This document shows positions 1 through 8,082 of a stretch of DNA of 17,030 bases, piece by piece. The DNA comes from UBA6168 sp031426435 (GTDB lineage: Bacteria; Bacteroidota; Bacteroidia; Chitinophagales; Saprospiraceae), in the NCBI GenBank assembly GCA_031426435.1, contig JANPLH010000138.1, positions 1 to 17,030 of the forward strand, read 5' to 3'. Position 1 is the stretch's first letter. Each line of letters opens with the position of its first letter. A program made the position numbers and the translations under genes. Below the pieces are notes generated by a model. The model was not told the DNA's origin and searched no databases. It saw only the letters and a program-made list of their open reading frames with translations.

Positions 1-115
1 CATCGTCCACCACGAGCACATCAAACGCAATGGGCAGTGCCATTACGGTTTCGAGCATTTTTGCAACGTTTTCAAACTCGTTGTAAGTGGGGATGATGAC
101 CAGGTTTTTCGACAA
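1..115 (-). CDS. Glycosyltransferase family 2, DPM1/polyprenol-phosphate mannosyltransferase-like (5' fragment)
   Basis: Only the first 38 or so residues lie in the window; the gene runs off the left edge. Translated from the minus strand the frame begins MSKNLVIIPTYNE and reaches VLVVDD. This is the nucleotide-binding N-terminus of GT-A family 2 enzymes (VIIPTYNE, then the VDD that leads into D-G-S). The VIIPTYNE-plus-VVDD form is typical of dolichyl/polyprenol-phosphate mannosyl- or glucosyltransferases, which make the lipid-linked sugar donor at the inner face of the membrane. No ATG lies in frame after the upstream stop at 152-154, so the start is placed at TTG (113-115). That position matches where this family normally starts, but initiation at TTG is an inference. 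It follows the GWxTD gene on the same strand with a 189-bp gap. Exact substrate cannot be told from this fragment. Confidence 0.8.
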   Translation of the reverse strand, partial: MSKNLVIIPTYNEFENVAKMLETVMALPIAFDVLVVDD

Positions 116-140
116 AGTGGCAGCAATTTGGTAAAAAGGC

Positions 141-173
141 AGAGGTGGCGCTCAACTTTGATGCGTCACCTCT
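141..173. promoter_or_regulatory. Stem-loop just upstream of the glycosyltransferase start
   Basis: AGAGGTG at 141-147 pairs with CACCTCT at 167-173. After one mismatch the stem continues with CGC (149-151) against GCG (163-165), leaving an 11-nt loop. On the minus strand it sits about 26 nt before the proposed TTG start and well after the GWxTD stop. It could be a terminator for the GWxTD gene (no clear T-run follows) or a leader hairpin of the glycosyltransferase mRNA. The structure is seen; the role is inferred. Confidence 0.45.
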
Positions 174-270
174 GTCGTGCATTTGATGGCAAAATTAGGC
201 ATTTTTGGCAATCAAGCCTTGTTTGCCCAATATGCAGCTTGAATAATTTTCAAAAACGATACCGAAGACT

Positions 271-306
271 AAAATTGAAATTAGAAATTGGAAATTATGA
301 AATATT
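271..306. repeat. Degenerate A/T-rich 7-8 bp tandem repeat
   Basis: The stretch splits into consecutive units starting with AAA: AAAATTG, AAATTAG, AAATTGG, then an 8-mer AAATTATG and AAATATT. It ends at the stop codon of the GWxTD gene (305-307 on the minus strand). It resembles the 8-mers at 13328-13400. Nothing else is recognised in 174-270. Confidence 0.55.
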
Positions 307-1777
307 AAAAGCTCTCAAAGAGCTGCCGGGCATGCCTGCCAGTATTGGATTGCATGTTTTTTCCTTCGATAAAGTCGCTGCCTTGCAATTCGTTGGGAGC
401 ATCTTTGTACAATTCGATTTCCCACCGGGGGTTGTTGTTCTCACCTCGTGCAGTCGAGTGAAGGAGCACGTGGCCGTTGGTCGTCAACGAAGGGTTGTAG
501 AATAGGAACTTGACGTTGTTCTGCCCAGTTTTGGGAAACTGGTTGTAAAACCAAATCTCGTAAGGTGGGGCGCTTGGGTCGTTCTCTTCGAAAACGGTGT
601 TGTTGGGAGCACCATATTTTAGGAAAATATAGCCACGGTCGGTCTCGAAACCACGGCCAAAACCATTGGCAAAGCTATTGTCCACTTGACGGGCTACCTT
701 CATATAGGCATTATACTGAGCTTCGGGATTGTTATGGTTTTCTTTTATCCAATAGCTAAAAAGGTATAGGCGCATGGCATTTTCGTTGCGCTCAGAGGTT
801 ATCATTTTCACATGCTCGCCATCGGTTTTGTCCACTTGCATCATAATGGCCTTCAAGCTGTACACCAATTCTTCCACTGATAGTTTGCCTACAAACTCGT
901 CGTTGAGCGAGAGGTCACCAGTGGCTACGTCAAGCTTTGATACGTTTAAGTAGGGATTGCTCCGCTGGAAAGGAATGGAGCGCTTCGTCAGCAGTTCCCG
1001 GTTGCGGTTCCTGATTTCAATGACGAGGTTGTAATTGCCCGTTGGTAGCGATTTGATGTCCACTTTATGCACGGAAACATCAATAGGCGCTGGTTGTTTG
1101 CGCTTGTTGAGAACGGAAATTTTCTCTTCCCGGTCCTTTGTGTCTGCATCATCTATGAAAATGGTTTGGAGATAATCTCCACCAATGGCCTTGTCCGTGT
1201 TATAAACTTCAAAATAGAATAATATCAATTCATCGGTCTTAGCGAAGTAATTCGTCGGCATTGGCTCAAAAATATGGCTGCCCTTTGCCATTGGATTCAC
1301 TTCGGAACCCGGTCCGGCGTCCTTGATGGAAGCCAGCAATTCAACATCGGAAATGGCAAGCGCATCGGCCTGATAATCCATCTTGAAATTGGAATGATAC
1401 TTCTTGGCGCTGCCAGGATTCAACATGTCTTCGATGGAGACTTCGATTTGGTAATCCCCATTTTCAAGTACATAGCGCTTCATGTCCACAAAGTCAATGG
1501 GTTTTTCCGTCGTTGGGCCGCTCAGTCGGTATTTGTCGAACTTGATCACTTGATCGCCTTGTGTAAATAGAATGACCACATCAAGCTTGGCTTGCCCTTG
1601 GCCTGCCTCCAAAGGCGATAGGCCAACGCTTTGACCAAGCAAATGCAAATAGACCTCTATGTAGCCCTTTCCCTGGTTTTGAAAAGTGGCGTAAGAAATG
1701 CTGGCATCAACCATGGGCTGGGCAGCAAGAAAGGTGGGGAGTGCAAAGCACAGGAGGAATTGAATCAAGTTTTTCAT
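305..1777 (-). CDS. Secreted GWxTD domain-containing protein
   Basis: 490 residues starting at ATG 1777, with an N-terminal signal peptide (about residues 1-19, a hydrophobic core ending near LAAQ), so exported to the periplasm or cell surface. The C-terminal part holds the signature of the Bacteroidota GWxTD family: a GFETDRGYIFLKYGAPN stretch followed by YEIWFYNQFP, near residues 375-415. The middle part is beta-rich with no enzyme motif I recognise. The usual Trp of G-W-x-T-D is Phe here. The family is widespread in Bacteroidota and its function is not established. It is divergent from the MscS gene, with 302 bp between start codons, and precedes the DPM1-like gene on the same strand. The family call is secure; no function is claimed. 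Confidence 0.85.
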   Translation of the reverse strand: MKNLIQFLLCFALPTFLAAQPMVDASISYATFQNQGKGYIEVYLHLLGQSVGLSPLEAGQGQAKLDVVILFTQGDQVIKFDKYRLSGPTTEKPIDFVDMKRYVLENGDYQIEVSIEDMLNPGSAKKYHSNFKMDYQADALAISDVELLASIKDAGPGSEVNPMAKGSHIFEPMPTNYFAKTDELILFYFEVYNTDKAIGGDYLQTIFIDDADTKDREEKISVLNKRKQPAPIDVSVHKVDIKSLPTGNYNLVIEIRNRNRELLTKRSIPFQRSNPYLNVSKLDVATGDLSLNDEFVGKLSVEELVYSLKAIMMQVDKTDGEHVKMITSERNENAMRLYLFSYWIKENHNNPEAQYNAYMKVARQVDNSFANGFGRGFETDRGYIFLKYGAPNNTVFEENDPSAPPYEIWFYNQFPKTGQNNVKFLFYNPSLTTNGHVLLHSTARGENNNPRWEIELYKDAPNELQGSDFIEGKNMQSNTGRHARQLFESF

Positions 1778-2079
1778 GCTTAATATTTTGAAATGAAGGC
1801 TTTGGACGCTTTCAACGAACTTTCTAAGACTGAAGTTTAAATAGATTAGACATTTGATTCACTATAAAGTTTGTACTGTGAATACATGAACACCAATATA
1901 ATTTAGCCGCATAAACGCTTAATTTGTGGCGCTATCTATTGACTATATTCTATTGTCTAAAGTCTTTTAGCTAAAGTCTTTCAAGACAGGATTTCGAAAA
2001 ACGTTGAAAGTTACGCAGTTTTGACCAACCTGTGAAAAGGTTGTGCTTCCAAAGTTCATCAAAAAACAAGTTTTGCAAC
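1778..2079. other. 302-bp A/T-rich divergent intergenic region
   Basis: This lies between the starts of the GWxTD gene (minus) and the MscS gene (plus), so both promoters should be here. I looked for the Bacteroidota pattern (TTTG, about 20 nt, TAnnTTTG) and found only partial matches, for example TTTG near 1870 and TAATTTAG near 1902 with imperfect spacing, so no promoter is called. The only clear structure is the 7-mer array at 1936-1984. Confidence 0.5.
1936..1984. repeat. Seven tandem heptamers, each starting with CT
   Basis: The 49 bases divide exactly into seven 7-mers that all begin CT. Examples are CTATATT, CTATTGT and CTAAAGT; the CTAAAGT unit occurs twice (1957-1963 and 1971-1977), inside an 11-bp direct repeat CTAAAGTCTTT. 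The array ends about 95 bp before the MscS start codon. This is the cleanest intergenic heptamer array in the window. Confidence 0.7.
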
Positions 2080-2925
2080 ATGGATTTCAAAGAATTCTTA
2101 AACCTGAACATTACGATTGGCAGTTTTAAGCTCACGGTCTCGCACCTACTGATGGCACTTTTTATCTTGTTTGCCGCAAAACTGCTGATTTGGGCCATGA
2201 AGCGCATCTTGCTTGACCGCTATTTCCGCAAACGCAAGGTGGACAGCGGTCGGCAGTTGGCTTTGAAGCAATTTTTGAGTTATATCATCTGGGTCATGGC
2301 CGTGTTTGCCATCCTGGAATTGTTCAATATCAGTTCCATGATTTGGGCCAGCTCCGCTGCACTGCTGGTGGGCATCGGTCTTGGCTTGCAGGATACTTTC
2401 AAGGACATCATCTCCGGCATCATCATACTCATGGAAGGCACGGTGGAGGTAGGCGATATTTTGGAAGTGGACGGCTTGGTAGCCAGGGTGGTGAAGATAG
2501 GGCTGCGCACTTCCAAGTTGGAAACCCGTGACAGGGTGAGCATACTCATTCCCAATTCCAAATTAGTAGTGGACAAAGTGACCAACTGGACGCACGACGA
2601 ACACCCCACTCGTTTCAATATCCGGCTCGGAGTAGCTTATGGCTCAGATGTTCCTTTGGTCGCTAAATTATTGCAAGCAGCAGCCAACACGCATGAAAAA
2701 GTATTAGCCGAACCAGCTGCAACTGTTCAGTTCAAGAACTTCGGCGACTCTGCATTGGAGTTCGACCTCCTGTTTTTCAGCAGTGAATTTTTTGGCATTG
2801 ACATCGTTAAAAGCGATATCCGTTTTAGCATCGAAAAACTGTTCAGGGACAATGGCATCGAAATCCCGTTCCCTCAGCGGGATGTTTGGGTCCGGAACCC
2901 AGAGGCCTTTCGGGATTCGGCCTGA
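2080..2925 (+). CDS. Small-conductance mechanosensitive ion channel, MscS family
   Basis: 281 residues. It opens under membrane tension and releases solutes during hypo-osmotic shock, in the inner membrane. Membrane segments are visible at about residues 18-40 and 66-84, then the pore-lining helix at about 86-117. The pore helix has the Gly/Ala-rich LLVGIGLGLQDTFKDIISG typical of MscS, followed by the beta domain (GDILEVDG, then LETRDRVSILIPNS) and a C-terminal alpha/beta domain. The frame is open from a GTG at 2032, but ATG 2080 (MDFKEF) gives the expected short N-terminus and is preferred. It is at the short end of the family with three membrane segments. It converges on the esterase gene with only 6 bp between stop codons, so no terminator fits in the gap. 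Confidence 0.92.
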   Translation: MDFKEFLNLNITIGSFKLTVSHLLMALFILFAAKLLIWAMKRILLDRYFRKRKVDSGRQLALKQFLSYIIWVMAVFAILELFNISSMIWASSAALLVGIGLGLQDTFKDIISGIIILMEGTVEVGDILEVDGLVARVVKIGLRTSKLETRDRVSILIPNSKLVVDKVTNWTHDEHPTRFNIRLGVAYGSDVPLVAKLLQAAANTHEKVLAEPAATVQFKNFGDSALEFDLLFFSSEFFGIDIVKSDIRFSIEKLFRDNGIEIPFPQRDVWVRNPEAFRDSA

Positions 2926-2931
2926 CTTTTT

Positions 2932-4902
2932 TCAAAACCCATTTTCGTCATACTTAAACACCTTCCCTGCCGTCGAAAGCGGCCAATCATCAGTCCGAAA
3001 AGGCGAGGCAGGTAGCCCATCTGCGTTGTACAAATCCAATGCCCCCGGATTGTCCGCCCAAGCGTAGCGAACCGCCACGGGTTGCTTTATTTTCGGTGAA
3101 AAAACGATGACCTCGTTGCCTTCAATGTACGCCATTGCCCATTGAAATTTTTTGTCCGCTCCTGCAATGAAGAAGCCCCGCAGAAAGCCAAATTTGTCCT
3201 TGGACACCACGCCACCGCCCAAAGAAGTAAAGGAAATCCTGACCTTTTCGCCTTCCGTTTTCATGGATTGGAAAACGGGGCCGGAATGCACGACGACTTC
3301 CCCATAAGCGATTTTCCGGGCAGCCAAGCCCAGTCTATTGCCCACTTCCTGCTTGTTTTTAGGATGAATATCGTTGGCTTCGCCAATGTCTATGGCCGTA
3401 GCAATGGCGGTATTCGGCAAGGCCAAGGCAGCCATTTGCGAAGCACGAAGCTCCGCCCAATTGCTCTCATTTGGGGTGGCCTGCTCTGGGTTGTAGTTCG
3501 CCAATTGCACCACGAGGAAAGGGAAATCGCCCTGCCCCCAGTGTTGCCGCCAGTCCTTAATCATGGCAGGTAATAGCGCTGCATACTCCTCCGCCCGCTC
3601 CGTATTTGACTCGCCTTGGTACCAAATGGCACCCTTTATCGCAAATGGTTGAAGAGGTGCGATGCCACCATTATAAAGAAGTGTCGGGTGGGTAAAAAAA
3701 CTGCCGTTTGGCACCTTTGGCTTTGGGAATTTGGCAGCTTCAATCTTCACGCCGGGCTTGTACTTCCATTTGCCGTTGAGGATGGGATTGCCCCAAAAAG
3801 CGTTGGTGTACATGCCGCCCTTGCCTCCCACGTCAAAGATTCGGACGACCAGCACATTGCCTTTCGGTTTTAAAATATCGGCTTTGAAAAAGTAGTTCCG
3901 CCAATTCCGGCAGCCAAAGCTTTCGCCAATTTTCACGCCGTTCACCCAAACGATGTCGTAGTCGTCAATTTGATTCAAGGCGATGTTGTAGCTGTCGCCC
4001 TTGAATCCCTGCGGCATGTCAAACTCCTTGCGGAACCAGACCGAACCGTCGTAGTCGGTCAGTCCGGCATTCTCCCAAAGGTTCGGGATTTCGATGTCCT
4101 TCCAGCCGGAAATATCGGTGGCGGGGTCCTGCCAGTCTTGGGCAATGCCGGGGTCGTTTTTGAGGTAAAAATCGGCGTCCCATTTCTTGCGGAACACTGC
4201 CAAATCGGCATTCAACTGCTCAAAGTTTTTGCCGGAGGCCAAATTTTTGTCCAACACATCCTTGAACTGTGGAAACTGTTTTAATGCCCCTGCGCTCATC
4301 CAAGTTTCGATGGAGGTAGCACCTAAATTGCTGCTAATCAAGCCAATGGGCACTTTGTACTGCTCGTGCAAATACCGCCCAAAGCAATAAGCTGTTGCCG
4401 AAAAACCGCCCACCGTTTCCACGGAAGCCGTTTGCCACCAACCGTTTTTCACGTCTTTCTTAGGCAAATAATCGAGGTCAAACCAAACGCCGAAATAGCG
4501 GATGCCCTGTGCATTGTCCCGCACGGAATCTGGCTGGATGCCAAGCTCCCGTATGGTAAACTGCATGTTCGACTGGCCGCCGCAAAGCCATACTTCTCCG
4601 AATAAAATATCTTTTAAAACGATGGTGTTTTTGCCCTTTACCGTCATTTCAAAAGGGCCGCCAGCAGCGTGGGGAGCGAGGCGAAGCTGCCATTTACCGT
4701 CCTTCCCTGCCTTTGTTTTGAGGGTTTGCGCTGCAATGGATACGGTTACCAATTCGCCTGGTGCAGCCCAACCCCAGACTGGTAACTCCACGTCCCGTTG
4801 TAGCACGGCATGGTCGGCGAAGAGCTTGGGTAGGGTGACATCAGCATTGGCCCATTTGCCGAAGGCGAAAAGGAGGAGGGTAAAAAGGATGGTTCGTTTC
4901 AT
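2932..4902 (-). CDS. Secreted sialate O-acetylesterase-type (SASA/SGNH) carbohydrate esterase with inserted jelly-roll domain
   Basis: 656 residues with a signal peptide (about 1-20, ending ANA), so periplasmic or extracellular. The SGNH-type hydrolase is in two pieces. The nucleophile block GGQSNM is at about residues 108-113 (Ser111), then WYQGESN at about 427-433, and the catalytic Asp/His block DIHPKNK at about 511-517. Between them, residues about 260-360 (SGWKDIEIP, YDGSVWFRKEF, then VNGVKIG) look like the galactose-binding/jelly-roll insert seen in many large members. The family removes acetyl groups from sialic acids or from acetylated plant and microbial glycans. No nan genes are nearby, so the substrate here need not be sialic acid. 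Divergent from the first SGW-GGDG lipoprotein, with repeat units between them. Confidence 0.9.
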   Translation of the reverse strand: MKRTILFTLLLFAFGKWANADVTLPKLFADHAVLQRDVELPVWGWAAPGELVTVSIAAQTLKTKAGKDGKWQLRLAPHAAGGPFEMTVKGKNTIVLKDILFGEVWLCGGQSNMQFTIRELGIQPDSVRDNAQGIRYFGVWFDLDYLPKKDVKNGWWQTASVETVGGFSATAYCFGRYLHEQYKVPIGLISSNLGATSIETWMSAGALKQFPQFKDVLDKNLASGKNFEQLNADLAVFRKKWDADFYLKNDPGIAQDWQDPATDISGWKDIEIPNLWENAGLTDYDGSVWFRKEFDMPQGFKGDSYNIALNQIDDYDIVWVNGVKIGESFGCRNWRNYFFKADILKPKGNVLVVRIFDVGGKGGMYTNAFWGNPILNGKWKYKPGVKIEAAKFPKPKVPNGSFFTHPTLLYNGGIAPLQPFAIKGAIWYQGESNTERAEEYAALLPAMIKDWRQHWGQGDFPFLVVQLANYNPEQATPNESNWAELRASQMAALALPNTAIATAIDIGEANDIHPKNKQEVGNRLGLAARKIAYGEVVVHSGPVFQSMKTEGEKVRISFTSLGGGVVSKDKFGFLRGFFIAGADKKFQWAMAYIEGNEVIVFSPKIKQPVAVRYAWADNPGALDLYNADGLPASPFRTDDWPLSTAGKVFKYDENGF

Positions 4903-4969
4903 TTTTTATGTTTTAAGCTAATTCAAATGAGCAGCAAAACTTGGAAACATGATTATGATTGGCAATCAA

Positions 4970-5040
4970 GGTGCAGCGCACCGTTAATATTTGTAGCTCC
5001 GAACACAATATCGCTCAAAGGTGCAGCGCACCGTAATATG
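4970..5040 (+). repeat. Half copy of the structured 50-bp repeat (two direct units)
   Basis: Two units lie 50 bp apart. The first is the hairpin GGTGC-AGC-GCACC (4970-4982) plus tail GTTAATATTTGTAGC (4983-4997), then a 22-nt spacer (4998-5019). The second has the same hairpin (5020-5032), and its tail is cut short after GTAATAT. It matches the left half of the 137-bp elements at 8140 and 11909; the mirrored right half is missing. It lies between the divergent starts of the esterase (4902) and the lipoprotein (5152). Confidence 0.75.
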
Positions 5041-5151
5041 ACCTTGTGCTATGCTTGAATTATTACTCCAAGAATTTAGTATGTGCAAACATACCGACTT
5101 TGCCGGGCGTTTTCCCTACTTTTACCCAAAAAGAAACAAACTCGATTTCAC

Positions 5152-6375
5152 ATGAAAAATATCAAATCCAACAGCCTGATTTCCAAAGGGTTAAGCCTAT
5201 TTTTACTTTTTGTTATCTCAAGCTGTGGCCAGCAAACAGGGCAGTCCCCCACGCCATCCTCCACCAACGATGGCCAAATCGAACGGGTCACCGCCGACCC
5301 CGCTTGGGACAAACTCCTCACCCGCAACAGTGGCTGGTTTGGTGGTGATGGCATTTTCGCTGTGCCGATGGACGGCGCTGAATACCTCCATGCGACGGAC
5401 AAGACCAAAACCCTTTTCTTGTTCAGCGACTCCGTCATAGCGGACACGGTTGGCGAGACCATTGAAAAGAAGGATTTCAAGATGGTTCACAACTGTGTCG
5501 CCTACTTAGACGGTAGCGAGCCTGACCCGTCCAAGTTCAAATTTTTCATCAACAAAGACGAGGAAGGCAAGCCCACCTCCCTTTTTGTGCCCAATACGCC
5601 CAATGCTGGCCCCAAGGATTATTACTGGCTCGGCGATGGCTTCGTCAACGTGGAAATGGACAGTACGCTGTATATCTTCGCCTACCCTGTAAAGGACACC
5701 ATTGTCCCCGGCAGCTTCTTTGAATTTGAACAATTGGGCGTGAATATCATTGCCATTCCCAAAGGCAGCAAGCCGCCGTTCAAAGAGCAACGACAAATGG
5801 AAACGCCCTTCTTTTTCCCGATGGAAAACTGGAACAAAGTCACGATGGGCAGCGGCGTTTTGGTGAACACAGCATGGGCGGGCGCTCCAAAACCGGATGG
5901 CTATATCTACATCATGGGCGTCGGCGGCACCAATAATGGGCTAGTAGTTGCAAGGGTGAAACCCGAGGAATTCGAGCAGTTTGGCAAATGGGAGTTCGCC
6001 AAAGGCGCTGAATGGACGACGGATTACCTAAAGGCCAAGCCAGTCACCCGCTACGCCTCAAACGAACTGAGCATGAGCCCGATGGCCGATGGGCGATTCA
6101 TTTTGGCGCACCAAGTTTCAGGCATCGAAAACGAGGTTGGTGTACAAATTTCCAAAAGCCCAGCGGGGCCATTTTTCCCCATGCACAAGGTTTGGAAATG
6201 CCACGAATGGGAGGCTGACATGGACTATTTTTCCTACAATGCCAAGGGCTTTCCGCACCTCTCCAAACCGGGCGAGTTGCTCATTAGCTACAACGTAAAT
6301 TCGTTTGATTTCTGGAATGATATTCCGAAGGAGCCGAGGTTTTGCAGGCCGAGGTTTTTTAGGTTGAAGTTGTAG
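5152..6375 (+). CDS. SGW-GGDG family lipoprotein (DUF4185/DUF5005-like), paralogue 1
   Basis: 407 residues from ATG 5152; an open frame further upstream is ignored because this ATG starts a clean lipoprotein signal with lipobox ISSC (Cys25). Landmarks: SGWFGGDG (about 60-67), TLFLFSDS (about 87-94), WLGDGFVN, then a C-terminal block with HLSKPGELLISYNVNS, FWND and RPRFFRLKL. It shares this layout with the two paralogues at 10734 and 12168 and is closest to the one at 12168. The pattern of short beta blades with W, GDG and DS motifs suggests a beta-propeller. From memory it resembles the DUF4185/DUF5005 group, part of which includes glycoside hydrolases, but catalysis is not shown here. No acidic run follows the lipid Cys (CGQQTG), so surface export is less certain than for paralogue 2. 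Ends 5 bp from the convergent SDR gene. Confidence 0.75.
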   Translation: MKNIKSNSLISKGLSLFLLFVISSCGQQTGQSPTPSSTNDGQIERVTADPAWDKLLTRNSGWFGGDGIFAVPMDGAEYLHATDKTKTLFLFSDSVIADTVGETIEKKDFKMVHNCVAYLDGSEPDPSKFKFFINKDEEGKPTSLFVPNTPNAGPKDYYWLGDGFVNVEMDSTLYIFAYPVKDTIVPGSFFEFEQLGVNIIAIPKGSKPPFKEQRQMETPFFFPMENWNKVTMGSGVLVNTAWAGAPKPDGYIYIMGVGGTNNGLVVARVKPEEFEQFGKWEFAKGAEWTTDYLKAKPVTRYASNELSMSPMADGRFILAHQVSGIENEVGVQISKSPAGPFFPMHKVWKCHEWEADMDYFSYNAKGFPHLSKPGELLISYNVNSFDFWNDIPKEPRFCRPRFFRLKL

Positions 6376-6380
6376 TGGAG

Positions 6381-7148
6381 CTATTCCCTCTTGCTCCCCG
6401 CAATCGTAATCCCCAAACCCCCATCAATCCGCACGGCCTGTCCGGTGAAAAACCTGCCGTTTTCGCCCGCCAAAAACAGGACCAGTTCGCCCACTTCTTC
6501 GGGTGTGCCAATGCGTTTCACGAGGTGCATGTCCACGCATTCCTGATAGACTGCCTGCGGGTCAGGTGAGAGCTGAAAAGCATCCCGCAACATCGGCGTG
6601 TCAATGGTGCCAGGGCAGACGGCCATGCAACGGATTTGCGGCGCATAGTCCACGGCAATGCTGCGGGTAAGGCCAAGCATGGCAGTCTTGGAAGTTGTGT
6701 AGGGCGCTACGTTTTGCTGAGAAATAAATGCCTGAACGCTCGAAACGTTAATGACCACACCGCTGCCGTTTTTTAGCATAAACGGGATGGCATGTTTGGC
6801 ACAAAGAAAGGCGCTTTTCAGGTTGACGTTCATCACCAAATCCCATTCTTCTTCGCTGGTTTCCGCCACCTTTGAGTAGCGCTGAATGCCCGCATTGTTC
6901 ACCAAAACATCAATGCCGCCAAAGGTTTTGGCCGCTTTTTCCATCGCCGCTTTCACCTGTGCTTCTTTGGAAACATCGCATTGGAGGAACAACGCCCGCT
7001 CGCCCAGTTCATCTGCCAGTATTTGCCCCAGCGGGTCGGTATCAAGGATGACGACATTGGCATTTTCCCTATAAAAAATACGGCTGCAAGCGCCGCCGAT
7101 ACCTTTTGCGCCGCCCGTGATGATAGCGGTTTTGTTGGTGAATGACAT
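6381..7148 (-). CDS. SDR-family NAD(P)-dependent sugar or sugar-acid dehydrogenase
   Basis: 255 residues, the usual length of a classical short-chain dehydrogenase. It has the cofactor motif TGGAKGIG (residues 11-18), NNAG at 84-87, catalytic Ser near 136-137 and the YxxxK pair (Tyr150, Lys154), then CPGTIDTPM. Asp36 at the end of the second beta strand favours NAD over NADP. Cytosolic. It is the last of four same-strand genes, after an SMP-30 lactonase (79-bp gap), which suits oxidation of an aldose to its lactone. Alternatives: a fructuronate/mannonate oxidoreductase acting with the mannonate dehydratase, or a 3-ketoacyl-reductase-like enzyme. Class is certain; substrate is inferred. Confidence 0.88.
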   Translation of the reverse strand: MSFTNKTAIITGGAKGIGGACSRIFYRENANVVILDTDPLGQILADELGERALFLQCDVSKEAQVKAAMEKAAKTFGGIDVLVNNAGIQRYSKVAETSEEEWDLVMNVNLKSAFLCAKHAIPFMLKNGSGVVINVSSVQAFISQQNVAPYTTSKTAMLGLTRSIAVDYAPQIRCMAVCPGTIDTPMLRDAFQLSPDPQAVYQECVDMHLVKRIGTPEEVGELVLFLAGENGRFFTGQAVRIDGGLGITIAGSKRE

Positions 7149-7161
7149 TTTTTATGCTTTT

Positions 7162-7233
7162 GGCAATTGGTAATTGGCTGTTCGCAAATGACCGTAAAGC
7201 CAAAAGCCAACAGCAAATTGCCAACAGCTATAA
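7162..7233. repeat. Inverted heptamer arrays between SDR and SMP-30 genes
   Basis: On the plus strand units begin GG (GGCAATT 7162, GGTAATT 7169, GGCTGTT 7176), then CGCAAAT at 7183. After 9 nt, units begin GC (GCCAAAA 7199, GCCAACA 7206, GCAAATT 7213, GCCAACA 7220, GCTATAA 7227). The right set is roughly the reverse complement of the left set, so an imperfect hairpin is possible. The last units contain the stop codon of the SMP-30 gene (7228-7230). Confidence 0.6.
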
Positions 7234-8076
7234 ATGCGACGCTAACGCCAGCCCCCTCACTCCCACATCAATTTTCGTGATATGCCAGCGACCGAGATTG
7301 GCGGCAAAAAGTTGGTTCAGTTTCTCCCCGCCGAAGGCGATATTCGTCGGGTTGGACAGGGTGTGCGCTTCCCAATCGTCAATCAGCACCGAAACTTCCT
7401 GATCGGGGGTCACTTTATAAATCTTGTTGGGCGCATAGCAGGAAACGTAAAGGTTGCCCTTGGCATCGAAGGCCAGCCCGTCCGGTACAGATTCTGGGAG
7501 GGTACAAAAAAGGCTGCGCTCCCCTGCCCTTCCATCGGGTAGAAAGGCGATGCGCTCCACACCAGGGAGGAATGAGACCGCCACGTACAGGTATTTTTCC
7601 TTTGGCCCCATCGCCATGCCATTGGCAAAATTGAAGGGGCCTTTCGACCAGATTTCACCGACCCCATCGGGCGAAAACTTCAGCAACTTGCCGTTCACCT
7701 GTCTAAATGCACCGCTCTCGCTGACGTAGAGGTTTCCCTTTTTGTCAAAAACGGCGTAGTTCGGAATATTGAATTTATGGCCTTCTGCGCCATCGGCGAA
7801 CCGTTCCAGTTTCATCGTTTGCAGGTCGAGCCGCCAGACACATTTTTTGCCTAAATCGCAGATTGCCAGCCATTTAGCGCTAGGACTAAAAGCTAATCCG
7901 AGGATAAAGCCGCCCGTATTGGCGACCTCCTCCACCTTTTTTCCGTCAGCGGAAATACGGTAAACCTGGCCAGCCTCGCCACCTGCCCAAACCGTCCCAT
8001 CTGGGTGTACTGCGACACATTCCGGGTGGTCGAGGCCATCCGCGAAAACGGTGGATTTTGAAAGGAGTGGGTGCAT
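7228..8076 (-). CDS. SMP-30/gluconolactonase/LRE family protein
   Basis: 282 residues from ATG 8076 (MHPLLSKSTVFADGL). The frame is open for 42 more codons upstream, but these read through the repeats at 8083-8126 and 8140-8276 and are not family-like. The fold is a six-bladed propeller. The expected metal-binding positions are visible: Glu19 in HPE, Asn106 in IPNY, Asn152 in FANG and Asp199 in VPDG. Family members hydrolyse aldonolactones with a divalent metal. No signal peptide, so cytosolic. It sits between the DUF4432 gene and the SDR gene, which fits a dehydrogenase-lactonase pair making an aldonic acid. The sugar is not identified. Confidence 0.88.
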   Translation of the reverse strand: MHPLLSKSTVFADGLDHPECVAVHPDGTVWAGGEAGQVYRISADGKKVEEVANTGGFILGLAFSPSAKWLAICDLGKKCVWRLDLQTMKLERFADGAEGHKFNIPNYAVFDKKGNLYVSESGAFRQVNGKLLKFSPDGVGEIWSKGPFNFANGMAMGPKEKYLYVAVSFLPGVERIAFLPDGRAGERSLFCTLPESVPDGLAFDAKGNLYVSCYAPNKIYKVTPDQEVSVLIDDWEAHTLSNPTNIAFGGEKLNQLFAANLGRWHITKIDVGVRGLALASHL

Positions 8077-8082
8077 TTTTTT

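Noticed and set aside
2032..2079. Earlier GTG start for the MscS gene
   Set aside because: The added 16 residues (Cys/Lys-rich, not membrane-like) do not resemble MscS N-termini; ATG 2080 is a better start.
2926..2931. Terminator between MscS and esterase genes
   Set aside because: The gap is 6 bp and no stem-loop is evident around the two stop codons.
4970..5040. CRISPR array
   Set aside because: Only two units, the repeat contains a strong hairpin and is reused as inverted pairs elsewhere in the window, and there is no cas gene.
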